Shown here piece after piece: positions 9,872 to 17,201 of a stretch of 64,000 nt of DNA (its first letter is position 1; each line of letters opens with the position of its first letter). The stretch is from the NCBI GenBank assembly GCA_016845145.1, contig JAERTE010000138.1, positions 29,511-93,510 on the forward strand, written 5' to 3'. The translations under genes were made by a program, and so were the position numbers. Under the pieces are notes generated by a model, which searched no databases, was not told the origin of the DNA, and saw only the letters and a list, made by a program, of their open reading frames with translations. Origin of the DNA: Rhodospirillaceae bacterium (GTDB lineage: Bacteria; Pseudomonadota; Alphaproteobacteria; Rhodospirillales; Casp-alpha2).

Positions 9872-10843
9872 ATGGCCGTATATACAGATGTCAGCGACGA
9901 AGACCTGCGTGCGTTCATATGCGAGTACGACATCGGCGAGGTGATGGCGTGCAAGGGCATCGCCGAAGGCGTGGAGAACAGCAACTATCTGCTTACCACT
10001 GAAACGGGTCCGTATATCCTGACGCTTTATGAGAAGCGCGTGAACCCCGATGACCTACCGTTCTTCCTCGGTCTCATGGAGCATTTGGCGGCGCGCGGTT
10101 TGCCGTGTCCGTTACCCGTGCATGGCCGTGATGGCGAGGCTCTGCGGCGCCTGTGTGACCGGCCCGCAGCGCTGGTAACCTTTTTGCCAGGAATGTGGCC
10201 GAAGCGCCCGACAGCGGAACATTGTTCGGAGTTGGGCTCTAGCTTAGCGGCTTTGCATCTTGCGGGGGCGGATTTCGCCATGACGCGCCCGAATAACTTG
10301 TCGGTCGAGTCTTGGCGGCCTTTGCTCGACCAGAGTGGCGGGCGTGCTGATGAAGTGCAATCGGGTTTGGCCGATGAATTGGACGCCGAACTCCGGGTGA
10401 TGGAAACCGAGTGGCCCGGTGCGCTTCCCGTTGGGGTCATCCATGCCGATTTGTTTCCTGACAACGTATTTTTTCGGCACGGCAGGGTGTCGGGTGTCAT
10501 CGATTTCTATTTCGCCTGTACTGACGCCTTCGCCTATGATCTGGCGATTTGTCTCAATGCTTGGTGCTTTGAGCCGGATCTCAGCTTCAATGTCACCAAG
10601 GCGCGACGGTTGTTGACGGGCTATCAAAAGATCCGCGCCTTGTCGCCTAAGGAACTGGACGTGTTGCCGTTGCTGGCGCGCGGCGCGGCCATGCGATTTT
10701 TGCTCACCAGATTGTATGATTGGCTCAACACGCCTGCCGACGCACTGGTGATCCGCAAAGACCCTATCGAATATTATACCAAATTGAGGTTTCATGCCGG
10801 GGTCCGTGACATCGGCTCTTATGGACTGGAAACAACGACATGA
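9872..10843 (+). CDS. thrB: Homoserine kinase, APH-fold type
   Basis: 323 residues. The fold is that of aminoglycoside-phosphotransferase-like homoserine kinases. [12 protein letters not shown] near the N terminus is the nucleotide loop, [11 protein letters not shown] holds the catalytic Asp and Asn, and [18 protein letters not shown] holds the metal-binding Asp. It phosphorylates homoserine for threonine synthesis; thrC lies at 24.8-26.2 kb. It overlaps rnhA by four bases (ATGA), a pairing common in alphaproteobacteria. Confidence 0.95.
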   Translation: MAVYTDVSDEDLRAFICEYDIGEVMACKGIAEGVENSNYLLTTETGPYILTLYEKRVNPDDLPFFLGLMEHLAARGLPCPLPVHGRDGEALRRLCDRPAALVTFLPGMWPKRPTAEHCSELGSSLAALHLAGADFAMTRPNNLSVESWRPLLDQSGGRADEVQSGLADELDAELRVMETEWPGALPVGVIHADLFPDNVFFRHGRVSGVIDFYFACTDAFAYDLAICLNAWCFEPDLSFNVTKARRLLTGYQKIRALSPKELDVLPLLARGAAMRFLLTRLYDWLNTPADALVIRKDPIEYYTKLRFHAGVRDIGSYGLETTT

Positions 10844-11304
10844 GTGACCCGAATGACGCTGTAGAGATTTTTACCGACGGTGCCTGCCTGGGCAATCCGG
10901 GCCCAGGCGGATGGGGTGTATTACTGCGCTGGCGCGATCACGAGCGAGAGCTTTCGGGGGGCGATCCAGACACCACCAACAACCGCATGGAATTGATGGC
11001 CGCGATCCAAGGGCTGGAGGCGCTCAAGCGGCAGGGGCGTGTCGCCATGACCACGGACAGCACTTATGTGAAGGACGGCATCACCCGCTGGATTTTCAAT
11101 TGGAAACGCAATGGCTGGAAGACATCATCGAAGAAACCGGTAAAAAATGCGGACCTGTGGAAACGTTTGGATGAGGCTTTGGCCGGACACGATGTTGAAT
11201 GGCATTGGGTTAAAGGCCATGCCGGTCATGCCGAGAACGAGCGCGTCGATGCACTCGCCAGTGCGGCAGCGCGACAGATTTCCGACGCTTCAATTCTTGA
11301 TTAA
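10840..11304 (+). CDS. rnhA: Ribonuclease HI
   Basis: 154 residues, typical length. Catalytic acids are all present: Asp in [17 protein letters not shown], Glu in NRMELMAAI, Asp in [11 protein letters not shown], and the late Asp in [19 protein letters not shown] is the conserved loop. The enzyme degrades RNA in RNA-DNA hybrids. Its ATG overlaps the thrB stop, so translation is probably coupled. Confidence 0.97.
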   Translation: MSDPNDAVEIFTDGACLGNPGPGGWGVLLRWRDHERELSGGDPDTTNNRMELMAAIQGLEALKRQGRVAMTTDSTYVKDGITRWIFNWKRNGWKTSSKKPVKNADLWKRLDEALAGHDVEWHWVKGHAGHAENERVDALASAAARQISDASILD

Positions 11305-11393
11305 CATCAATTCATATGGATTTTGGGTTTACTTGTATATATAAATAGCCATATTTGGTAACTTAAGATGTAAAATTTGAATGGATGAGATGT

Positions 11394-12857
11394 ATGAATC
11401 GTGTGCTCGTAATCGAGGACTCGACCTTTTTTCTCAATGTCATCAAGACGAACTTTGCTAGCGAGACTGGCGTCGAGATTGTTACGGCGATGACCTTGAA
11501 AGAGGCGAAAGCGCATCTGGATAGTGCGGCAGAGAGTTTTGCGTTGGCGTTGGTTGATTTACGTCTGCCGGATGCCAACGACGGAGAGGCCGTGGACCTC
11601 ACCATCAAGTACAATGTCCCCTCCATCGTTTTTACATCAAATTTCGATGAAGACATCCGTGAGCGGTATCTCGAAAAGGGGATATTGGATTTCGTTCTGA
11701 AGGACAATCCGTCGAGCCTTGAGTACCTGCTGAAGCTTATACGGCGGGTCATCCGCAACCGTGATATCAAGGCCTTGGTGGTGGATGATTCCACCGTCGC
11801 CCGCCATTTTTGCTCCGGCTTTCTGGAACGCTATCAGTTGAATGTCATTGAGGCGAAATCCGGCGAAGAAGCGCTGGAAATTTTCAAAGCCGAGCCCGAT
11901 ATCCGACTGATCATTACCGACCATGAAATGCCGGGTATGAGCGGTTATGACTTGATCACCACGCTACGCCGCACACATGGCCTCAATAAGTTAGCGATTA
12001 TCGGCGTATCCGCTGCTGGTGGCGCACTGTTATCGGCGAAGTTCATTAAGCACGGCGCCAATGATTTTCTGGCCAAGCCCTATCTGCCCGAGGAGCTCTA
12101 TACCCGTGTTGCGCTCAATCTCGATATGCTCGACGGTTTGGACGATCTGGCCACGGAGATTGCTATCCAGAACAGATTTTTCGGTATCATCTCGCACGAT
12201 CTCAAGGGTCCACTGAATCCGATCCTCGGCATGACCCATATGCTGGCGCATATGCGCGATAAGTTATCTCCGGAAAAACTGGGTGAATTGGCCGGGAACA
12301 TCAATATCGCCACTGAACGCCAACTTGAGTTGGTGAATTCCTTGCTTGAATGGTCGTCATCGCACATCAAGGGTCAGCAGATCGAATGGGAAGATGTGGT
12401 TGTCTCGGATGTCGTCGGGACAGTGTTCAGCGAGCTCGAGGCCGTCGCTGGCAACAAGGGCGTGAAACTGGTCGCCGACGCGGGTGAAGCCATTGCGCGC
12501 ACCGATCCTCAAGCGCTGTCGACGATCCTTCGAAATCTCGTATCCAACAGCATCAAGTTCACCGAGCCTGGTGGAGGGGTTGCCGTTTCCGCAGAGCAGA
12601 AGGGCAGGGTTATTGAGATCGCCGTGGCCGACAATGGCATCGGTATCGACGCGCAAATATTGCCCAACGTTTTCGACGTATCCATAAAAACCACTCGCAA
12701 GGGCACCGCCAACGAGGAAGGTACCGGATTGGGCCTGCCAATCTGTGCAGAGCTGGTCAAAAAGCATGGTGGTGAAATTGGTATTGAGCCACGCAGCGGC
12801 GGTACCGGCACTCTTGCCTGGGTGCGTTTGCCGATGGCGGTTTCGATCGACCCTTGA
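11394..12857 (+). CDS. Histidine kinase with two N-terminal receiver domains
   Basis: 487 residues; the ATG at 11394 follows GGATGAG, and a start nine bases earlier is possible. The order is receiver 1 (residues 3-118, Asp55, Thr81-Ser82, Lys103), receiver 2 (126-240, Asp176, Lys228), dimerisation/phosphoacceptor domain (His268 in SHDLKGPLN), and HATPase (DNGIGI, EGTGLGLPI). There are no membrane segments or sensor domain, so it is cytoplasmic and its input is most likely phosphotransfer onto the receivers. Both receivers keep their key residues. No partner regulator is adjacent. The upstream gap (11305-11393) is AT-rich. Confidence 0.9.
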   Translation: MNRVLVIEDSTFFLNVIKTNFASETGVEIVTAMTLKEAKAHLDSAAESFALALVDLRLPDANDGEAVDLTIKYNVPSIVFTSNFDEDIRERYLEKGILDFVLKDNPSSLEYLLKLIRRVIRNRDIKALVVDDSTVARHFCSGFLERYQLNVIEAKSGEEALEIFKAEPDIRLIITDHEMPGMSGYDLITTLRRTHGLNKLAIIGVSAAGGALLSAKFIKHGANDFLAKPYLPEELYTRVALNLDMLDGLDDLATEIAIQNRFFGIISHDLKGPLNPILGMTHMLAHMRDKLSPEKLGELAGNINIATERQLELVNSLLEWSSSHIKGQQIEWEDVVVSDVVGTVFSELEAVAGNKGVKLVADAGEAIARTDPQALSTILRNLVSNSIKFTEPGGGVAVSAEQKGRVIEIAVADNGIGIDAQILPNVFDVSIKTTRKGTANEEGTGLGLPICAELVKKHGGEIGIEPRSGGTGTLAWVRLPMAVSIDP

Positions 12858-12943
12858 GGCGGCATCAGCGCTGCCGGGATTGAAGGCATTTCCATTTCAA
12901 GACACTATACCCGTCCTATGCAAAACGGTCGGGAGAGAGCGTG

Positions 12944-14368
12944 ATGGTAAGCGCGTTTGAGGAGGTCATGGCGGTTCGCGGCAGAGGTATGCCTGCGAAT
13001 GATGCGGTTCGTATATCCGGTAATGATCCGGTGTATGCCACGCCTTTCAAAATCGGAGCGACTTGCGCGGCCGTGCTGGCCGGCATCGGTGTCGCGGTCT
13101 CCGATCTCTGGCAACTGAAAACCGGGCGTATTCAAGATGTTGCTATTGACGCGCGCCATGCGGCGGCGGCGTTGCGGTCTACCGCTTATGCCGAGCGGCC
13201 CGACCCCGACGGCAACTGGCGCACCATTGTTAGCGACGCTCACATGGAGATGCGCAAAATCACCCAGCCATGGCCAACCAAGGATGGGCGCTGGTTCCTG
13301 CCGCACTTCGGTCTGCCGAACCTGCGCGAGCGGGTGCTGGGGGTGCTTGGATGCGCGCCGACGACCGATGCGGTCAGTGCTGCGGTTGCCACTTGGGACG
13401 CCATGGACCTGGAATCGGCAATCGATGGGGTGCGCGCCTGCGGTGCCATGGTGCGCACCAACGCCGAATGGATGGCGCATCCACACGGCCAAGTGTTGGC
13501 GGCGAAGCCGATTGTTGAAATCATCAAAATCGGTGACAGCGACCCCGAACCCATGCCGACGGGAGAGCGGCCCTTAAGCGGCATTCGCGCGCTTGACCTG
13601 ACTCGCATTCTCGCCGGTCCCATCGCGGCGCGGACGCTGGCCGAACACGGCGCCGAGGTGCTGATGGTCACCGCCGAGGGCCTGCCGCAAATTCCCGAAC
13701 ACGTCATCGATACCAGTCACGGAAAACGCAGTTGCTATCTCGATCTGGCCAGTGCCGAGGGTGCGGCGCAATTGAAGGCGCTGGTGCGTGAAGCCGATGT
13801 GTTCTCGCAGGGTTACCGCCCAGGGGTCATGGAGAAACTGGGCTTTGGCCCCGAACAGTTGGCGACTGAGCGGCCAGGAATTATCTGCACGTCGATCAGT
13901 TGCTTCGGCGCCGATGGTCCGTTGAGTCATCGCGCCGGCTGGGAGCAAGTCGCGCAAACCGTGACCGGCATTTGTCACGAGGGGTTGCCGGATAGGCCAG
14001 CCTTGCTGCCGGCGGCGGCCACCGACTATACCACGGGGTACTTGGCTGCTTACGGTGTTTTGCTGGCGTTGGCCAAGCGCGCGACGGAGGGTGGTAGTTA
14101 TCTCGTGCGGGTCTCGCTTTGCCAATCGGGCATGTTCATTTACCGCCAAGGTAAGGTCGCTTGTGAAGGTGACGACATGGGGCTGACGGCGGCTGAACTT
14201 GACGGTTTGCGTGTGCACTCCGACACCGCGGCTGGCCCGCTCCGGCACTTGGGCCCGGTGCTGCAACTATCGGAGACGCAGCCGCATTGGCAACGGATGA
14301 CGCCCGTGCTGGGCGGCGATGCACCCGAATGGCCCGCACGGGGAACAGACACTGCGGCGGCAGAATAA
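12944..14368 (+). CDS. CaiB/BaiF-family (class III) CoA transferase
   Basis: 474 residues; the ATG at 12944 has GGGAGAG well spaced upstream, and a GTG three bases earlier is less well placed. The C-terminal 270 residues are a recognisable class III core: LSGIRALDLTRILAGPIAARTLAEHGAEV, then VFSQGYRPGVMEKLGFGPEQL and ATDYTTGYLAAYG. The N-terminal 200 residues resemble a second, diverged part of the fold (GRIQDVAIDARHAAAALRS). Such enzymes move CoA between carboxylic acids; the substrate is not predictable. Its end overlaps the next possible gene. Confidence 0.85.
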   Translation: MVSAFEEVMAVRGRGMPANDAVRISGNDPVYATPFKIGATCAAVLAGIGVAVSDLWQLKTGRIQDVAIDARHAAAALRSTAYAERPDPDGNWRTIVSDAHMEMRKITQPWPTKDGRWFLPHFGLPNLRERVLGVLGCAPTTDAVSAAVATWDAMDLESAIDGVRACGAMVRTNAEWMAHPHGQVLAAKPIVEIIKIGDSDPEPMPTGERPLSGIRALDLTRILAGPIAARTLAEHGAEVLMVTAEGLPQIPEHVIDTSHGKRSCYLDLASAEGAAQLKALVREADVFSQGYRPGVMEKLGFGPEQLATERPGIICTSISCFGADGPLSHRAGWEQVAQTVTGICHEGLPDRPALLPAAATDYTTGYLAAYGVLLALAKRATEGGSYLVRVSLCQSGMFIYRQGKVACEGDDMGLTAAELDGLRVHSDTAAGPLRHLGPVLQLSETQPHWQRMTPVLGGDAPEWPARGTDTAAAE

Positions 14369-15362
14369 AGCGAAAACCCAATTGCTTCGAAACATCAAAC
14401 AATTCTGGCCGTTGTATGCGCTCTATGCGGTAGAACTTTGCATATTTTTGCTGTTCTGCGCGGTGGTATTGGCGGCGTATTTCAGCGTTGAAGAATTGTT
14501 TTTCTTGGACGCGGCATTATATGCGGAATTGAAGGACATAGCCGTACTGTATCACGTCATCCTCGCGTTTCCGGTCATCATCGGTTTTCCGTTCCGATTA
14601 TATTTTATCAAGGGCCTATGGATCGCCTATGCATGGACGAGTTTTTTTTGGGCTCGAGATGCTTTGCCGATTTTCGACGGCTATTGGATCGAGCTATTCA
14701 CCGATCTTCTCCATCCGGGAATTGTTACTGGCATATTGATTTTCTCCTCAGCGGGTCGAAATTTTTTCGCACCTAAAAAAATAGATGCGGAGGAAGGTGC
14801 CCTCGCTGAATTTCCCGAACACGACGCATTGTCCGCCGAATCCTTTTTGGTCATGCGTATCCGAAAACGCCAGCCCAAGCGGGCGGCGATATTGGAATAC
14901 GAGCAAGGTCTATTTCAAGGCTACTGGGTTGGCGCTGTGATGATGATTTGGGGCTATTTTATGAACCTACGCATAGTGGGCCTTATGGGGCTCTGCTTCT
15001 TGTTTGCCTGTTTTTTATTCCACCGGCGGATTGTCGGCAGCAAGGGGGTTTTTTTCGAAAGAATTCCTCTTCCCGCCGGTAAGTGCGGGCAGGCTGCCGG
15101 GTCAGGTCCGGTCTCGCAGCCATTCGATACGATTGAGCGCGTCCGCAAAGGCCGCGCTATCGGAGTCGAATGTGAGCCGGTCAAAGTTGCCGGTGGGGAA
15201 CCAGCCATGGCCCGTCTCCGCATCGCGACGGTAGGATTGATAGCCGAAACTCCCGTCCGGTCGCCGGAATACATCCACGCACAGGCCGCCGTCCGGGGTT
15301 TCAATGGATCTGAGAACTTTGTTCTCGTGTCCCACTGTTACAGTAACCCTGCCCTTACATGA
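14319..15362 (+). CDS. Multi-pass membrane protein of unknown function, 3' end doubtful
   Basis: The open frame gives 347 residues. The first 240 are convincing: about five to six hydrophobic segments (for example ALYAVELCIFLLFCAVVLAAY, VILAFPVIIGFPFRLYFI and IVGLMGLCFLFACFLF), with base composition more AT-rich than the neighbours. The last 85 residues lie opposite a coding-looking minus-strand gene and read like antisense. At 15044-15055 there is a run of five G and seven T. One extra base there would give RKNSSSRR and a TAA at 15080-15082, just short of the convergent gene. The start is also uncertain; the ATG at 14319 overlaps the CoA transferase and TTG at 14382 is an alternative. No family recognised. 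Confidence 0.5.
   Translation: MHPNGPHGEQTLRRQNKAKTQLLRNIKQFWPLYALYAVELCIFLLFCAVVLAAYFSVEELFFLDAALYAELKDIAVLYHVILAFPVIIGFPFRLYFIKGLWIAYAWTSFFWARDALPIFDGYWIELFTDLLHPGIVTGILIFSSAGRNFFAPKKIDAEEGALAEFPEHDALSAESFLVMRIRKRQPKRAAILEYEQGLFQGYWVGAVMMIWGYFMNLRIVGLMGLCFLFACFLFHRRIVGSKGVFFERIPLPAGKCGQAAGSGPVSQPFDTIERVRKGRAIGVECEPVKVAGGEPAMARLRIATVGLIAETPVRSPEYIHAQAAVRGFNGSENFVLVSHCYSNPALT
15102..15335 (-). CDS. Small conserved-looking protein of unknown function
   Basis: 77 residues from a GTG at 15335, 19 bases after the stop of the 58-residue gene, with GGGCAGGG upstream. The sequence is soluble and compositionally normal, with segments such as ETPDGGLCVDVFRRPDGSFG and GHGWFPTGNFDRLTFDS. I recall similar short proteins in other alphaproteobacteria but cannot name a family. 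It is the second gene of a two-gene minus-strand unit and lies opposite the doubtful tail of the membrane protein. Confidence 0.65.
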   Translation of the reverse strand: MGHENKVLRSIETPDGGLCVDVFRRPDGSFGYQSYRRDAETGHGWFPTGNFDRLTFDSDSAAFADALNRIEWLRDRT

Positions 15363-15531
15363 GCCCGAGCGACCAGCGCATGTGATTGACGACGCTGTCG
15401 GGAGAGTCTGCCGTCGGGCGGAATTCGGCTGCGGGGATTGCGGCTGTGGTGGGGGAGCCCCAACGGTCACGCAGGACGCGGGCGTTCGGATACCAGTTCG
15501 GGCGACGGTCTTTGGCGAAAAAATTGAACAT
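15355..15531 (-). CDS. 58-residue protein of unknown function
   Basis: The ATG at 15531 follows a strong GAGGAG with a six-base spacer and the frame ends with TAA at 15355. The protein reads MFNFFAKDRRPNWYPNARVL, continues with RDRWGSPTTAAIPAAEFRPT and ends HMRWSLGLM. It is rich in Arg, Trp and Pro, with no signal peptide or membrane segment. The strong ribosome site and the position at the head of a two-gene unit, divergent from a LysR gene, argue that it is real. Confidence 0.65.
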   Translation of the reverse strand: MFNFFAKDRRPNWYPNARVLRDRWGSPTTAAIPAAEFRPTADSPDSVVNHMRWSLGLM

Positions 15532-15619
15532 CGAAATCTCCTCATGTATCTGTCGGAGCGGATTGTTGTGTTGGCCCAGAAATATGCGGTTTTTAGCTGG
15601 AATTCAAAGGATGCTTCAT

Positions 15620-15650
15620 CATACAATATATGAGTAATTATTCATGTATG
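15620..15650 (+). promoter_or_regulatory. Palindromic operator candidate before the LysR gene
   Basis: Nested dyads lie between the divergent small-gene pair and lysR. CATAC at 15620-15624 matches GTATG at 15646-15650. Inside them ATGA-g-TAATTA-t-TCAT occupies 15630-15645, a palindrome with one mismatched pair and the T-N11-A form favoured by LysR regulators. It overlaps the longer candidate start of the regulator, which supports the downstream start at 15660. Confidence 0.5.
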
Positions 15651-15659
15651 GAGTCATGC

Positions 15660-16619
15660 ATGCGGCATCATGCAGCCCCGGTGGCGGCAATGCGGGCGTT
15701 GGAAGCGGCAGCCCGCCATCTCAGCTTCACCCGTGCGGCGGCGGAATTGAACATCACTCAAAGCGCTGTCAGCCATCAAATTCGCCACCTGGAAGATCTG
15801 TGGGGGTTGAAACTGTTCGAGCGTCGCGCCCGGCGGTTGGAGCTGACGCCGGCGGGTTCGGCACTGGCGCCGGTGATGCGTGATTTCTTCACGCGCCTGG
15901 AACAGACGCTGGACGAACTGACATCGGTAGGCGCGCCGGCGGCGCTCAGGGTCGAAGTGCTGCCGTCGTTCGCGGTGAAATGGCTGGTGCCAAGGCTGCC
16001 GACATTCCGTGCCCAACATCCGGAAATCGATGTCTGGATGCTGACCAGCGCCCACGAACTGGCCGATTTGAGGGGCCGCGAAGTGGATTTGGCGGTGCAC
16101 ATGGGGGATGGCGCGTACCCCGGCATGGATTGCCGGTTTTTCATGGACGAAACCGTGTTTCCCGTTTGCCGACCACGGTTTCTGGAGGAACACGGCACAC
16201 CGGAAAACCCGACTGACCTCTGCCGGTTTCCGCTTTTGCTTCGCCATGAGGAAATCTTGACGCCGACGTGGGAATACTGGTTCCGCCATGTGGGCGTGCC
16301 CGAGGACGTGTTCATGCCGGCGTTAAGTGACGGCGTTCATTTCCCGGATTCGAACACCGCCCTGCAGGCTGCTTTCGAGGGCCAGGGAATTGCGCTTGGA
16401 CGGCGCGCGCATGTCTGGAACGACGTAGAATCAGGCCGCTTGCTTCGTCTGTTTCCGGAGACCGAAGTGCCGTTCAATCTGGATTACTACACCGTGACGC
16501 CGCCGAACCGAACCGGTTTAGAGGCAGTGCAGGCGTTTCGGACCTGGTTGGAAGCCGAGGGAGCAGCAGCCATGTCCTCATACAAAACGGGCGCCGATAC
16601 GACCGGCGCCCGTGCGTAA
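15660..16619 (+). CDS. LysR-family regulator, GcvA-like
   Basis: 319 residues from the ATG at 15660, with GGAG upstream; an ATG at 15630 lies inside the palindromic operator and is less likely. The helix-turn-helix is at residues 12-60 (FTRAAAELNITQSAVSHQIRHLE), followed by the LysR effector-binding fold (LRVEVLPSFAVKWLVPRLPTF, then VDLAVHMGDG). The family is usually divergent from a target gene, here the two small minus-strand genes. Its last codons contain the terminator of the opposite peroxiredoxin gene. Confidence 0.9.
   Translation: MRHHAAPVAAMRALEAAARHLSFTRAAAELNITQSAVSHQIRHLEDLWGLKLFERRARRLELTPAGSALAPVMRDFFTRLEQTLDELTSVGAPAALRVEVLPSFAVKWLVPRLPTFRAQHPEIDVWMLTSAHELADLRGREVDLAVHMGDGAYPGMDCRFFMDETVFPVCRPRFLEEHGTPENPTDLCRFPLLLRHEEILTPTWEYWFRHVGVPEDVFMPALSDGVHFPDSNTALQAAFEGQGIALGRRAHVWNDVESGRLLRLFPETEVPFNLDYYTVTPPNRTGLEAVQAFRTWLEAEGAAAMSSYKTGADTTGARA
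16583..16613 (-). terminator. Intrinsic terminator of the peroxiredoxin gene
   Basis: On the minus strand ACGGGCGCCG and CGGCGCCCGT form a 10-bp stem with a short loop, followed by TTTTGTATG. It lies just beyond the peroxiredoxin stop but inside the 3' end of the convergent lysR coding sequence, so the same bases encode the end of that regulator. Confidence 0.75.
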
Positions 16620-16636
16620 ACTCATTTGGTCAGCGC

Positions 16637-17119
16637 TTAGCTGAGGTCGGAGAGCATTTGCTCGGCGCTGGTTTTCTCGAAACCGCCTTCGTCGACATTA
16701 ATCGACTGCACGACACCGTCATCAACGATCATGGAAAAGCGCTTACATCGCACGCCCATTCCACGTTCCGTAAGATCGAGCACCAATCCGGTGGCTTCCG
16801 CAAACTTGGCAGAACCGTCGGCCAGCATCATCACGTTGTCGCCGACGTTCTGGTCCTGGCCCCACGCGCCCATAACGAATGCATCATTGACGGAGATGCA
16901 GGCAATGGTGTCGATGCCCTTGGCTTTAATGGCATCGGCGTGCTGCACGAAACCGGGCAGATGCTTGGCCGAGCAGGTTGGCGTGAAAGCACCGGGGACG
17001 CCAAAAATGGCGACTTTCTTGCCTTTGAAAATTTCATCCGTGGTGACGCCTGCCGGGCCTTCGGCGCTCATGGTGGCCAGGTCAACGGATGGAATGCTAT
17101 CGCCTGCGGAAATGGTCAT
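16637..17119 (-). CDS. Peroxiredoxin, Prx5 type
   Basis: 160 residues, usual length. The peroxidatic Cys is in PGAFTPTCSAKHLPGF and the conserved Arg in ERGMGVRCKRF, both typical of Prx5/AhpE-like enzymes that reduce peroxides with thioredoxin, glutathione or glutaredoxin. There is no signal peptide, so it is cytoplasmic. It lies 82 bases downstream of the DsbD-type gene on the same strand, so the two may be cotranscribed. Confidence 0.93.
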   Translation of the reverse strand: MTISAGDSIPSVDLATMSAEGPAGVTTDEIFKGKKVAIFGVPGAFTPTCSAKHLPGFVQHADAIKAKGIDTIACISVNDAFVMGAWGQDQNVGDNVMMLADGSAKFAEATGLVLDLTERGMGVRCKRFSMIVDDGVVQSINVDEGGFEKTSAEQMLSDLS

Positions 17120-17201
17120 GGGTTCTCCCCCTCAAGGTAAAGTGTTAATTCCGTACCGACAGAGATAATCTTTTCGGCACACGTTTCCAGTGTTATTCGG
17201 A

